From an uncultured Gammaproteobacteria bacterium (GTDB lineage: Bacteria; Pseudomonadota; Gammaproteobacteria; Pseudomonadales; Ketobacteraceae), in contig CAJXZM010000034.1 in assembly GCA_913063125.1 (NCBI GenBank), positions 1-43,742 of the forward strand: a stretch of 43,742 nucleotides of DNA, in the 5' to 3' direction. Made by a program: the position numbers and the translations under genes. Below the pieces are notes generated by a model. It made no database searches and was not told the origin of the DNA. It was given only the letters and a program-made list of their open reading frames with translations. Of the stretch, positions 36,401-43,742 are shown in pieces. Numbering within the stretch: position 1 is the first letter of the stretch; each line of letters begins with the position of its first letter.

Positions 36401-36730
36401 ATAATCGACCAGCTGTATAAACAGATCCTTTTGGGTGCGATCTTCACGTTTGAACAAGAAGCCGTTGGATAGCCAATCCATAAAGGTTTTATTGCTTTCG
36501 TACAGGTCACTGGCCGATAGCACCTCTAGCTTGCGGATAATGGATGCTATTTCACTACCGGTAATACCTGCTGCTTGATATTGCAACGCAAGGAAATCAT
36601 GCAAGTCATCTTTTATGAGCACCTCTTCTGGGTTACGCGATATCTGCGCCCCTTTAATATGAGGGAAGCCTTGTTCACCTAACAAGGTGATAATGGCATT
36701 TTCTAATTGTGCTTCGTCAAACTTCTGCAT
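33446..36730 (-). CDS. hsdR: Type I restriction enzyme HsdR subunit, 1094 aa
   Basis: Restriction and translocation motor of the type I complex. The N-terminal PDDEXK nuclease shows D175 and ELK-type E189-F-K191 (VVFEFKS). The SF2 motor follows with Walker A GATGCGKS (333-340) and DEAH (CISDEAHRSQ), then translocase motifs such as VGFTGTPI and MTRGKDDD. The C-terminal part is the HsdR assembly region. ATG 36730 with AAGGA seven bases upstream is preferred over TTG 36736. It follows hsdS by 29 bases in the operon hsdM-hsdS-hsdR. All catalytic motifs look intact. Confidence 0.97.
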   Translation of the reverse strand: MQKFDEAQLENAIITLLGEQGFPHIKGAQISRNPEEVLIKDDLHDFLALQYQAAGITGSEIASIIRKLEVLSASDLYESNKTFMDWLSNGFLFKREDRTQKDLFIQLVDYSDLALMRFTPLEAGQKAGEAEAIDTVDMVVAEQSAAYIASVHCDNNIYKIVNQLEIEGAELRIPDGILYINGLPLVVFEFKSAIREEEATIHDAYVQLCTRYRRDIPQLFVFNALCIISDGVNNKMGNLFSPYDFYYAWRKITGDESAEREGIGSLHTMIQGLFDRRRLRDVIRHFIYFPDVCNDEVKIVCRYPQYYATNKLFQNIQLHQKPYGDGKGGTYFGATGCGKSFTMQFLSRLLMKSVHFSSPTIVLITDRTDLDDQLSVQFTNAKKYIGDDMIVSVDSRANLRELLEGRQSGGVFLTTIHKFTEDAKLLTDRSNVICISDEAHRSQINLDKKTTITYKDGEAVGYKESYGFATYLHKSLPNATYVGFTGTPIDATLDVFGDPVDTYTMTESVKDEITVRIVYEGRAAKVNLDNSKVEEIEKYYEECKDAGTNEYQIEESKKASANMGAILGDPDRIKALAKDFVAHYETRIEEGSTVRGKAMFVSSARLIAYDFYKAVKALRPAWFEVLACEEGSTLTDQERKEIKASERVKLVMTRGKDDDKELYNLLGDKAYRKELDRQFKNDKSNFKIAIVVDMWLTGFDVPFLDTMYIDKPVQEHNLIQTISRVNRKFSGKDKGLVVDYIGIKSHMNKALAKYSKSKETDMEEITESLIAVRDHLDLLSKVFHNFDSSDYFGGDPVSQLNCLNRAAEYVMVSEKHEKRFMDMVKRLKAAYDICCGSDDLTQNERNHVHFYCAVRSIVFKLTKGDAPDTAQMNARVREMISEAIQSEGVEEIYKMGDDSETAIDIFNDDYMSKISNIKMPNTRIHMLQQLLAKAIGELKKVNKMQGMDFSKRLQSLVEKYNERKEGDTFGADFHDEITEEFLNMYGKMKDEMNSFEDMGIDFEEKAFYDILKALAIKYDFVYPEEKLLELAAAVKAMVDDKTQFTDWAQREDIKAEFKVGLILLLAEYGYPPVDKNEVYAEIFEQAENYKKHAV

Positions 36731-36759
36731 GATCAAATCCTTTAACCGACGTACTTTAA

Positions 36760-38130
36760 CTACGCTATTGCTTTATTGTTTTGTTCTGCTTCTTGAATGG
36801 ATAATTCTCCAGAGAGAAGTTTCGGGAGTAGTGTATCTCTAAGCAGACCAAGCGATTCGTTTTCTGAATCATTGCATGATTTCTTTTCGAAAATCATTGT
36901 AATTAGTCGATCAAATTCGTCTTGCACTTCAACTGGAGGGAATACGCTCCACAGACTATAGAAGTCATCACGGCTAGTTGACGGGATCGCCGACCCGGAA
37001 TCCATTCCGTTAATGTCGAATCTCAATATTTCGTAGTATGCCCATTTTACACTCAACGAAATTAATGGTGATATGAAAAACGCTGTGTCGATTACATAGA
37101 ACGGGGCAGATGAGTAATGAACACCGCGGTACGCGCCCTTGCGCCCAACAATTATTCCCTCTTTGTCAAAAAGCGACTTGTCAGTAAGACCTATTTTTCC
37201 ATTTGTCCCGAAAACAGGGATATTGCCTTCTCCATCACGATATCCCTTTAAACCCTTTCCATATTCAAGTCTTGCAATGCTACCCCATTGCAAACATTCC
37301 CACCCCTCCGGCACATCACCCAACTCAGAGTCAGCCAACTCACCAGGAAACAAATCAGCAGTAACTTTGAGTTGTTGCTGTTGCTCTGAGCTAAGTTGTG
37401 AAATCTCAGACAGGGCCTTGCCGCTGATGGCGGCCATGGCGGCTTGTTCCATGACCTCTTCGAGGCTTAATGCTTTGAGGTTTTGGCCTTGCTGCTCTGC
37501 GTTGAACGCTTCGGCATAGCAAGTGGGTGAGCTGCATTCGGTGGTTTGATTAATGACCTGCCAACGTTTCTTTGCGGCGATTTTGGCGCGGGTTGGTTCG
37601 AAATCGACAAACCAGCTTTTGAAAATGGCTTGGGCGATTTGTTCTAGGGTTTGGTTGGTTTGGCGATTTAGTTCAATTTTGAAATTTAAGCAATCTAGAT
37701 TTTTAACGATTTCATCTTGCTTACTCCTCGGAGGAACTTTTGCAGTCAACGCATAAAAGTCCTCTCTTCGAGTCGAAGGTATCGCTGAACCTGAATCAAG
37801 ACCATTGATATCTTGTGTTAGTAACGAGTAATAAACCCACTTCAAGTTAATATCAAATTTTGGTACCACAAAAAAAGCTGTATCAATTACAAAAAATGGC
37901 TTATCAGAATAATGAACCCCCCTATACGCTCCTTTTCGTCCAATTACGACACTAGGAAAGTCGCACAAAGGTTTATCACAAAATCCCACCGGCCCATTGG
38001 TGCCATAAACAGGGAATTCTCCAACAGCGCCTTTATAACCTTTCAAGCCTTTACCATATCGAAGCTCTACCAAATCACCCCAAGTAGTTTCAACATACTC
38101 ATCGGGCTCCCAAACTGGTAAATCAAACAT
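36760..38130 (-). CDS. hsdS: Type I DNA specificity subunit HsdS with two similar TRDs, 456 aa
   Basis: Determines the DNA target of the type I complex. Two target-recognition domains (residues about 16-138 and 281-405) are joined by a central helical region (139-280, including KSWFVDFEPTRAK) and followed by a short C-terminal helix. The two TRDs share long identical stretches (RYGKGLKGY/EYGKGLKGY, GRKGAYRGVHYS in both, VIDTAFF in both, DSGSAIPST in both); counting by eye over about 100 aligned positions gives roughly 60% identity. ATG 38130 overlaps the hsdM stop by eight bases, so translation is coupled. Confidence 0.96.
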   Translation of the reverse strand: MFDLPVWEPDEYVETTWGDLVELRYGKGLKGYKGAVGEFPVYGTNGPVGFCDKPLCDFPSVVIGRKGAYRGVHYSDKPFFVIDTAFFVVPKFDINLKWVYYSLLTQDINGLDSGSAIPSTRREDFYALTAKVPPRSKQDEIVKNLDCLNFKIELNRQTNQTLEQIAQAIFKSWFVDFEPTRAKIAAKKRWQVINQTTECSSPTCYAEAFNAEQQGQNLKALSLEEVMEQAAMAAISGKALSEISQLSSEQQQQLKVTADLFPGELADSELGDVPEGWECLQWGSIARLEYGKGLKGYRDGEGNIPVFGTNGKIGLTDKSLFDKEGIIVGRKGAYRGVHYSSAPFYVIDTAFFISPLISLSVKWAYYEILRFDINGMDSGSAIPSTSRDDFYSLWSVFPPVEVQDEFDRLITMIFEKKSCNDSENESLGLLRDTLLPKLLSGELSIQEAEQNNKAIA

Positions 38131-40135
38131 TGAAACCCAACCTCTCCAAGTTCGCTTTAATCTCAACCTCTAAACGATCAGATTCTGCAAACTGCACTTT
38201 CAAGGTCGCTGTTAAGCGCGCCATCTTTTCCGCAAAGGGCTCTCCATCACCCTCTTCAGCAGCCGCGCCAACATAACGCCCTGGCGCCAGCACATAATCA
38301 TGCTTGACGATGTCATCCAAGGTCGCACTCTTGCAGTAACCTGCTACGTCCTCGTAGGCACCGTCTTTCTCTTCACCACGCCAAGCATGGTACGTTCTGG
38401 CTATGGCTGCGATATCATCCGTCGTAAACTCTTTCTGCACACGGCTAATCATCGAGCCTTTTTGTCGAGCATCGATAAACAGAGTTTCGCCTTCACGATT
38501 TCTATAACCTTTACCTATTTGTTCTTTTTTGTTTTTAGTTAGAAACCACAAACAAACAGGAATAGTTGTGGTGTAAAACAGTTGCCCCGGCAGTGCGATC
38601 ATGCAATCCACCAAGTCATTCTCGATCATCTTTTGGCGAATAGTACCTTCACCACTTGTCGCTGTACTCATAGAACCATTGGCCAGTACAAAACCGGCGG
38701 TGCCATTTTCTGATAGCTTGCTGATCATATTCATGATCCAGGCATAGTTGGCATTACCGGTGGGCGGTACATCGTAACCCGCCCAACGTGGGTCTTTGGT
38801 GAGCTGACTGTCTTCTCGCCATTGTTTTTGGTTAAAGGGTGGATTAGCCATGATGTAGTCGGCTTTTAAATCGGGGTGTTGATCTTTGAAAAAGGTATCG
38901 CCAGCGACCTCACCCAGATTGCCGTTGATACCACGAATGGCTAAGTTCATTTTCGCCAGTTTATAGGTGGTGTTGGTGTACTCCTGTCCATAGATGGCGA
39001 TGTCTTTTTGGTTGCCGTTATGGCTTTGGATAAATTTGATGGATTGCACAAACATACCACCCGAGCCACAACAGGGATCATAGATTTTGCCTTTGTAGGG
39101 CTCTAGCATTTCAGCTAACAGGGCAACGATGGATTTGGGTGTATAGAATTCGCCACCGCCTTTACCTTCACTGGCGGCAAATTTACCGAGGAAGTATTCG
39201 TACACTCGGCCCACCAGGTCTTCTTCGGTCATATGGCATTCATTGGCCAGGGTGTTGATGTTGTTGATGGTGTCGATTAACGCGGCCAGTTTGCTGGTAT
39301 CCAACCCCAATGTGGAGAAGTAGTTATCGGGCAAGGCACCTTTTAAGGATTTATTGTTTTTCTCAATGGTATTCAAGGCGGTATCGATTTTAAGGGCGAC
39401 GTCGTCTTGTTTGGCATTTTGTTGAATAAAGTTCCAGCGTGATTCTTCGGTGAGATAGAAGACGTTCTCCATAGTGTAGAACTCTACCATGTCGACATAT
39501 TGCGCTTGATCGCTGTCGATCAGTGCCTGTTTACGCTCCTCAAACTTATCGCTGATGAATTTGAGGAAAATGAGGCTCAGCACGATATGCTTATATTCGG
39601 AAGATTCTACCGAGCCGCGCAGCTTGTTGGCGGTGTCCCAGAGGGATGCTTCAAACGTTGTCTCGTCTTTGGGGGCGGCGGCTTTCTTTTTGACGGCTTT
39701 TTTAACCATGGGTGTTTTACTCGTTGTTTTGTTTGACGTTGTATTCGGCACTTTATTCGCTGTTTCGTCGGGGCTGGCGTTGTCTGTTGGTTTACTCTTT
39801 GAGGGTGTGGGCTTTGCTGTAGGAGGCTTTTTCTTGATACGTGCAGCGTTGTCTTTTTCTAACTTGCTACCATCCTCAGGCACAAGTCGTTTGATCAAAT
39901 CTGCCTTGCTACCGGTTGAGCTGACCTCCATTGCATGGCATGCCGCTTTCAGTTCAGCGCCTACCATTGTTTCTAAAATAGATTCAATTTTAATCGAATG
40001 CTTTGGTGCCAATACGTCAACTAAGGTCGTTTCACTGGCATTGGATCTTGCCGTTAGGTCAAATTGAGCCATTAACTTCCACAGTGTTTTCTTTTCACAA
40101 CACGCTAATAATGCTCTTTTCTTAATTAAGGCCAC
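38123..40135 (-). CDS. hsdM: Type I methyltransferase HsdM with N-terminal SAP-like domain, 670 aa
   Basis: Adenine-N6 methyltransferase and core of the type I complex. The usual HsdM body starts near residue 160 (LWDTANKLRGSVESSEYKHI), with GEFYTPKSIV, motif I DPCCGSGG (353-360) and motif IV NPPF (431-434). In front lies an extra region: a SAP-type motif (about 53-84; ELKAACHAMEVSSTGSKADL), perhaps a second weaker one (15-43), and a Lys/Pro/Thr-rich linker (85-158). SAP domains bind DNA. The listed start is GTG 40135; ATG 40072 with GGAAG just upstream is an alternative that keeps the SAP domain. It is first in the hsd operon. Confidence 0.95.
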   Translation of the reverse strand: MALIKKRALLACCEKKTLWKLMAQFDLTARSNASETTLVDVLAPKHSIKIESILETMVGAELKAACHAMEVSSTGSKADLIKRLVPEDGSKLEKDNAARIKKKPPTAKPTPSKSKPTDNASPDETANKVPNTTSNKTTSKTPMVKKAVKKKAAAPKDETTFEASLWDTANKLRGSVESSEYKHIVLSLIFLKFISDKFEERKQALIDSDQAQYVDMVEFYTMENVFYLTEESRWNFIQQNAKQDDVALKIDTALNTIEKNNKSLKGALPDNYFSTLGLDTSKLAALIDTINNINTLANECHMTEEDLVGRVYEYFLGKFAASEGKGGGEFYTPKSIVALLAEMLEPYKGKIYDPCCGSGGMFVQSIKFIQSHNGNQKDIAIYGQEYTNTTYKLAKMNLAIRGINGNLGEVAGDTFFKDQHPDLKADYIMANPPFNQKQWREDSQLTKDPRWAGYDVPPTGNANYAWIMNMISKLSENGTAGFVLANGSMSTATSGEGTIRQKMIENDLVDCMIALPGQLFYTTTIPVCLWFLTKNKKEQIGKGYRNREGETLFIDARQKGSMISRVQKEFTTDDIAAIARTYHAWRGEEKDGAYEDVAGYCKSATLDDIVKHDYVLAPGRYVGAAAEEGDGEPFAEKMARLTATLKVQFAESDRLEVEIKANLERLGFNV

Positions 40136-40199
40136 TTACTACGACTCTCTATGGGTTTTATCTTGAAAATGGGGAGGCGGTGAATTGTCACCTTTTAAT

Positions 40200-40352
40200 C
40201 TAACTATAATCCCGTAAGGTGCAGCCATAAGGCACCACTATCATGGTTTTGGGGCTATTCAGGTATTTGTCAGAGACATACGTCAGAAAGGGAAAGGTCA
40301 GTACATAACCTTTATATTGCGAGGAGTACAGTACGGTTTTCTTGATAGCCAT
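40200..40352 (-). pseudogene. Relic of a second, different hsdM (N-terminal fragment, 50 codons)
   Basis: The minus-strand frame from ATG 40352 to TAG 40200 reads MAIKKTVLYSSQYKGYVLTF, then LTYVSDKYLNSPKTMIVVPYG. This follows the N-terminus of the other large HsdM family (MAIKKSELYSSLW...MDASQYKDYVLTLLF.KYVSDKY...I.VPEG) with the stretch between LYSS and QYK deleted and the rest missing. It is not related to the intact hsdM next to it. Short length leaves some room for chance, but the order of motifs is hard to explain otherwise. Confidence 0.7.
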
Positions 40353-40714
40353 TAACGGGGACTTCCACAACAACAGCACCTACAGTGGTTACGCTCATTG
40401 GCATACATTCCCTGCAACAATGCCCAGATATCATTAGGGTTTCAATCGAGGGTTGAGCTTATCATATTAATCCCTTATTTGGTTGGGTGTTGTTTAATAT
40501 TCGTGCATGGAAATCAACATTTGCGGTCAAGTATTAATCAACCCAATTACCTATACCCATAGAAACAACACTACCAATAAAATTCCTTTCAACACTCATC
40601 AAATGCTACTATCTTTCATGCACTTGCCTACGTCGTTGTAGGCACTCGCGACAGCGACCAACTGCAGCAACTAACTACAGCTATTCATCACACCACCCAC
40701 AAACACCCAAAACC
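40353..40714. other. Remaining intergenic DNA upstream of the nucleotidyltransferase gene
   Basis: Part of the 579-base gap 40136-40714. It contains a small hairpin (GCCTAC at 40626-40631, GTAGGC at 40638-40643, 6-base loop) and no convincing promoter. Short frames (for example minus-strand 40398 and plus-strand 40507) lack any resemblance. The plus-strand gene downstream has no clear Shine-Dalgarno. Confidence 0.4.
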
Positions 40715-41875
40715 ATGCCCTACGATAAATCCACCCTAAACACCAACACCGACCATATACCAGAGCCCGTCCGCGACGACCTGGCTTTTGCTAAGCAATG
40801 GATTCTCGATAAAAGCTCCACTGATATCGCGATGATATGGTTATTCGGCAGTTATGCTCGTGGGGATTTTATCAATGACCGGCGGGTTGACGAAAATGGG
40901 GTGATCTCAGAGTACAACTCTGATGTGGATGTATTAGTGGTTTTTCACGGCGAAAGCTCCACCACTAAAGAGCGCAAGCTCACAGCTTTACTGGGCAAAC
41001 TGCAAGGCCGTGCAGAACTTTCAGCGCCGTTTCATCTAATACAAGAAAGCGCAGAACGGTTTAATAGCGCATTACAACAAGGTGAATACTTCTACCAAGA
41101 CATCGTTAAAGAAGGCGTTGTATTGTGGGATGACAACTTTGACCTTGCCTCCCCGCAAGAGCTGACCAACCCTCAGCGGCGAGAGCTCAGCATTCGTTAT
41201 TTTGAGCGCTTCTTTGAGAAAGCCTCGCAGTTTCACGGCATGTTTGAATTTAACTATCAACGAAAACAACGCGTCGCGGCTATCTACAATTTGCATCAAA
41301 TGACAGAACATTTGTTTGCAACGTATCTTGCGACCATCACGTTGTATAAACCCCGCACCCACCGGTTGTTTGTATTACGTAACGAGGTGAAGAAACTCGA
41401 CCGGCATATTCGAAAGATTTTCCCGATAAACCACGAGCAAGATAACAAACTTTTTGCCTTTCTCTGTGATGCCTATATTGATGCTCGTTACAAAGAACAC
41501 TATAGCGTGGATACTGAGGTGCTTGATCGGTTAGTGGGCTGGGTGGAGAGCTTTCAACACTGGGTACATGCTGAGTGTTTACAGGCTATTGATGGTTTCG
41601 TGCCGGATGCTAATTATTCTCAGGGGTTTGAGCCTTCTCACCCGTTGATGGATTTTGAGGCGCTGAAGGTAAGGCCGTTGGTTGAGGATGTGTTGGTGGA
41701 GACTGAGGGTGCTCTAGTAGAAACCGAAGGGGCATTGGCAGAAACAGCAGCAACACTTGAAAAGGAAAGGGCCGAATTTGCTAAGCAAAACAAACAAGCT
41801 CTTGAGCGCGAGAAGCAAGCTCAAGAACGCGAAGCCCTACTCCTCAAAAAGCTAAAAGATGCGGGCTTAGAATAA
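40715..41875 (+). CDS. Nucleotidyltransferase-HEPN fusion protein with heptad-repeat tail, 386 aa
   Basis: The N-terminal minimal nucleotidyltransferase domain has GS (G45-S46, in FGSYARGD) and DxD (D70-D72, SDVDVLVV), spaced longer than in the simplest MNT proteins but as in a known larger group. A helical HEPN domain follows (about 150-290), with the segment DAYIDARYKEHYS near 250. The last about 55 residues are a coiled coil: three near-identical heptads (LVETEGA, LVETEGA, LAETAAT) then a Glu/Lys-rich helix. MNT-HEPN pairs act as toxin-antitoxin systems in which the MNT nucleotidylates the HEPN toxin; in this fusion the roles are inferred. It is on the opposite strand to the rest of the island. 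Confidence 0.85.
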   Translation: MPYDKSTLNTNTDHIPEPVRDDLAFAKQWILDKSSTDIAMIWLFGSYARGDFINDRRVDENGVISEYNSDVDVLVVFHGESSTTKERKLTALLGKLQGRAELSAPFHLIQESAERFNSALQQGEYFYQDIVKEGVVLWDDNFDLASPQELTNPQRRELSIRYFERFFEKASQFHGMFEFNYQRKQRVAAIYNLHQMTEHLFATYLATITLYKPRTHRLFVLRNEVKKLDRHIRKIFPINHEQDNKLFAFLCDAYIDARYKEHYSVDTEVLDRLVGWVESFQHWVHAECLQAIDGFVPDANYSQGFEPSHPLMDFEALKVRPLVEDVLVETEGALVETEGALAETAATLEKERAEFAKQNKQALEREKQAQEREALLLKKLKDAGLE

Positions 41876-41886
41876 CCTTTCCACCC

Positions 41887-42644
41887 TCAGTAGGCTTTGT
41901 CTTCATAGGCGCTGAACATCTTATTCAACTTACCAGCTTTACTGAGCCGTGCCATTCCGGCATCCCATATTTTGGCAAGCGCCCGTCCTTTTCTGTATCT
42001 GAGAATATCATGTAATATTTTGGCCCGGGTAGAACATCTGGCGCCATTTCGATTTGCTCCGACAGCCCGAGTTCGGAGGCGGTTTTTCCAATAGCCGTAC
42101 TATAATCTAACAGAAAATCAATGCGATCTGAGGCTAACATCTGTATGCCGGATTTCAATTTACTGAATTCTTTCAGCTGAATCTTTACGTTAACAACTCC
42201 GTATTTATCATATTCAAACCCACGCTCCCATCCAACACGCTGCCCATTCAGCAGCGCTTCACCAGTCCATTTTTCAATCTCCCCTTTTTTGTAGGCGACG
42301 GTTATCAAATCTACCCCTATATGCCAATAAGGAATAATCCCACCTTCTTTACCATAGCCACCAGCATAGGCGTCATAGTCATTGGCTTTGGTGTTGGTCT
42401 TCTTTTTACTATTTGAAAAACTCTTTACACAACGTTTAAATGGCACGTATTTAACATCTACATTAATGCCCGCGGACTTAAAAACGGCTGCCCATAATTC
42501 ATGGTACAGCCCTGTACCGTCCTTTTGGGTATAGAACTCCCATTCAGGGGTGCAAATTCTCACACTATCAGGCTGGCTGGCAGTAACGCCAACACTGAGC
42601 AATGACAACAATAGAGCCCAGCTCATTACAAACAGTTTTTTCAT
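41887..42644 (-). pseudogene. Periplasmic solute-binding protein (SBP family 3) with a frameshift near the C-terminus
   Basis: Secreted binding protein with a signal peptide (MKKLFVMSWALLLSLLSVGV, cleavage after TAS-type site) and the SBP_bac_3 start VRICTPEWEFYTQ followed by LYHELWAAVFKSAGI. The open frame ends early at 41925. The +1-type frame, however, continues as GRALAKIWDAGMARLSKAGK and then LNKMFSAYEDKAY, a proper SBP C-terminus, to TGA at 41887. One missing base around 41985-41992 (an AAAAGG run on the minus strand) explains this. ATG 42644 is chosen over 42674 because it starts the signal peptide. It may be a real mutation or a sequence error. No transporter genes are linked. Confidence 0.8.
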
Positions 42645-42797
42645 AGCACTACCCAGAATACAAATTACTGACATGCTAACCCAAAACGACCTGTAATACT
42701 AAATATCAACAGCCCCTACTACTTAAAGGCTCCAGGCCAAAGGTTAAGGATTTTAATTCCTATTCTCGTACTACAACCATAACCGATTTATCTAAGA

Positions 42798-43223
42798 CTA
42801 AAAAGCAAACATGGCGGCTACAATAAGATTCAATGACATCATGATAAAATCGGTGACAAATATAAATAACATCGTGCCTTTAAGTACTTGCCAGACACCA
42901 CCACCTCGCGTGTTTTGTATGGCCACCGGGACGTTAAAAATGAACTGGCTACCATGAGCGACGGCAAATACAAACAGCAAGATCGCTCTCTGTTCATTAC
43001 TGGGAAAAATATCTAGATTAATCAAAAATAGAATATTACAAAGCATAAATGCGAAATTAAATCCGCCTAAGAAACGGCCTGATTCAGCCAAAATATTGAA
43101 CACGGGAGTATCTCGTTGTTCTCGAGGCACCACCAGTTTTGCAAAGATCTTATTGCGAATTGAGAAAACATTAAAACCCATGGCAAACCATAAGCTGTTT
43201 AGTATCAAGGTGATTTCTAACAT
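42798..43223 (-). CDS. Four-helix inner-membrane protein, 141 aa, unknown
   Basis: Four hydrophobic segments: residues 1-20, about 50-70 (FNFAFMLCNILFLINL), 80-100 (AILLFVFAVAHGSQFIFNVP) and 115-140. A histidine in the third helix (VAHGSQF) is the only notable polar residue in the membrane part. I recognise no family by eye. It lies 60 bases downstream of the TetR regulator on the same strand, the usual arrangement for a gene controlled by it. Confidence 0.75.
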   Translation of the reverse strand: MLEITLILNSLWFAMGFNVFSIRNKIFAKLVVPREQRDTPVFNILAESGRFLGGFNFAFMLCNILFLINLDIFPSNEQRAILLFVFAVAHGSQFIFNVPVAIQNTRGGGVWQVLKGTMLFIFVTDFIMMSLNLIVAAMFAF

Positions 43224-43283
43224 AATTTATCACTTCTTTTTTTTGGTGAGCTGACTGGGTCTACGTTAGCCCAGCCCAAACGA

Positions 43284-43742
43284 CTAAACAACAACACCTA
43301 CCAGCACGCGATCAATGGTACGCCAGTAAAGCTGTTCTATTTCTTTCTTTGATCGGGGAAGCAGCCCCGATGTGTATAGTGAAAAAAATCCGATATACGC
43401 GGAGAGCAGTAGCACGGATAACTCGCTAGCATTATCTTTCTTCAAAAAGCCCTCCTCCATACATTCTTCAATTCTGGCAGTATAAAAGTTAAAGGATATT
43501 TTTGAGTCAGTTCGTAAATCGTCAAAGTTGGCGAGCTCATCTTTTGTTTCGGATTTTACAAAAATCAGCTCAAAGTACTTGGGTTGGTCCAAGACAAAGG
43601 CCAAGGCGTTTTCTAGGGTCTTCATAAAACGCTTTTCGGCCGTCGACTCTTTGAGCGCGGGTGTCAAATACTGGGTATAGGTACCGAACCCTTTCTTCAC
43701 GACATGGTGAAATAGCGCTTCTTTATTCGCAAAGTGACGGTA
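43284..43742 (-). CDS. TetR-family transcriptional regulator, partial (runs off the window end)
   Basis: The last bases of the window read on the minus strand as YRHFANKEALFHHVVKKGFG, the end of the TetR helix-turn-helix, so the gene starts beyond 43742. The frame continues into a helical ligand-binding domain (ALKESTAEKRFMKTLENALA, and so on) to the stop at 43284. The later GTG that opens the shorter frame is not the start. It probably represses the membrane-protein gene just downstream. Confidence 0.85.
   Translation of the reverse strand, partial: YRHFANKEALFHHVVKKGFGTYTQYLTPALKESTAEKRFMKTLENALAFVLDQPKYFELIFVKSETKDELANFDDLRTDSKISFNFYTARIEECMEEGFLKKDNASELSVLLLSAYIGFFSLYTSGLLPRSKKEIEQLYWRTIDRVLVGVVV

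Noticed and set aside
39555..40067. 170-aa plus-strand frame opposite the 5' part of hsdM
   Set aside because: Its Val/Leu/Phe/Ala-rich composition is the complement of the Lys/Thr/Pro-rich HsdM linker; no start signal.
40626..40643. Six-bp hairpin GCCTAC/GTAGGC considered as an attachment site or terminator
   Set aside because: Too short, no T tract, and no second copy seen elsewhere in the window.

Overview
The window is chromosomal DNA from a moderately AT-rich gammaproteobacterium, probably marine. The basis is the family content: a 7TMR-DISM hybrid kinase, several lipoproteins with gammaproteobacterial lipoboxes, a selenouridine tRNA synthase next to a PhnCDE-like transporter, and a DUF1631-like protein. 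No rRNA, tRNA, CRISPR array or intact insertion sequence was seen, and no species can be named.

Positions 1-22,300 look like ordinary chromosome. A molybdopterin oxidoreductase (+) meets, with no spare base, a tightly overlapping minus-strand selenium operon: mnmH (tRNA 2-selenouridine synthase), a PhnD-like binding protein, an ATPase and a permease made of two fused PhnE-like halves. Next come a histidine kinase with a degenerate receiver (-), a leucine-rich-repeat lipoprotein (+), a 7TMR-DISM hybrid kinase (+), a metallo-beta-lactamase-fold lipoprotein (-), a large DUF1631-like protein (-), a lipoprotein alpha/beta hydrolase (+) with a strong terminator, an unknown lipoprotein (+), and a LysR regulator divergent from a small operon (ABM monooxygenase, DUF2798, RidA). 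An amidase (-) closes this part.

Positions about 22,600-42,000 are an accessory/defence island, almost all on the minus strand. It holds a type I restriction-modification operon hsdM-hsdS-hsdR. HsdM carries an added N-terminal SAP-like domain, and HsdS has two target-recognition domains that resemble each other strongly. Downstream are a GIY-YIG nuclease and a DUF1016/PDDEXK nuclease, then two small unknown genes (62 and 168 aa), two different superfamily-1 helicases in tandem, and an RNase HI-fold protein that has lost its catalytic residues. This last group is the best candidate for an undescribed system. The island also holds decayed genes: a RhuM-nucleotidyltransferase-HEPN mosaic produced by in-frame deletions and a nonsense codon, a shrunken relic of a second, unrelated hsdM just upstream of the intact one, and possibly a small frameshifted gene near its left edge. 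An intact nucleotidyltransferase-HEPN fusion with a heptad-repeat tail sits on the plus strand on the right.

The right end returns to general functions: a frameshifted periplasmic solute-binding protein, a four-helix membrane protein and a TetR regulator that runs off the window.

All family assignments come from reading translated sequence by eye and from memory of the families. No database search was run.
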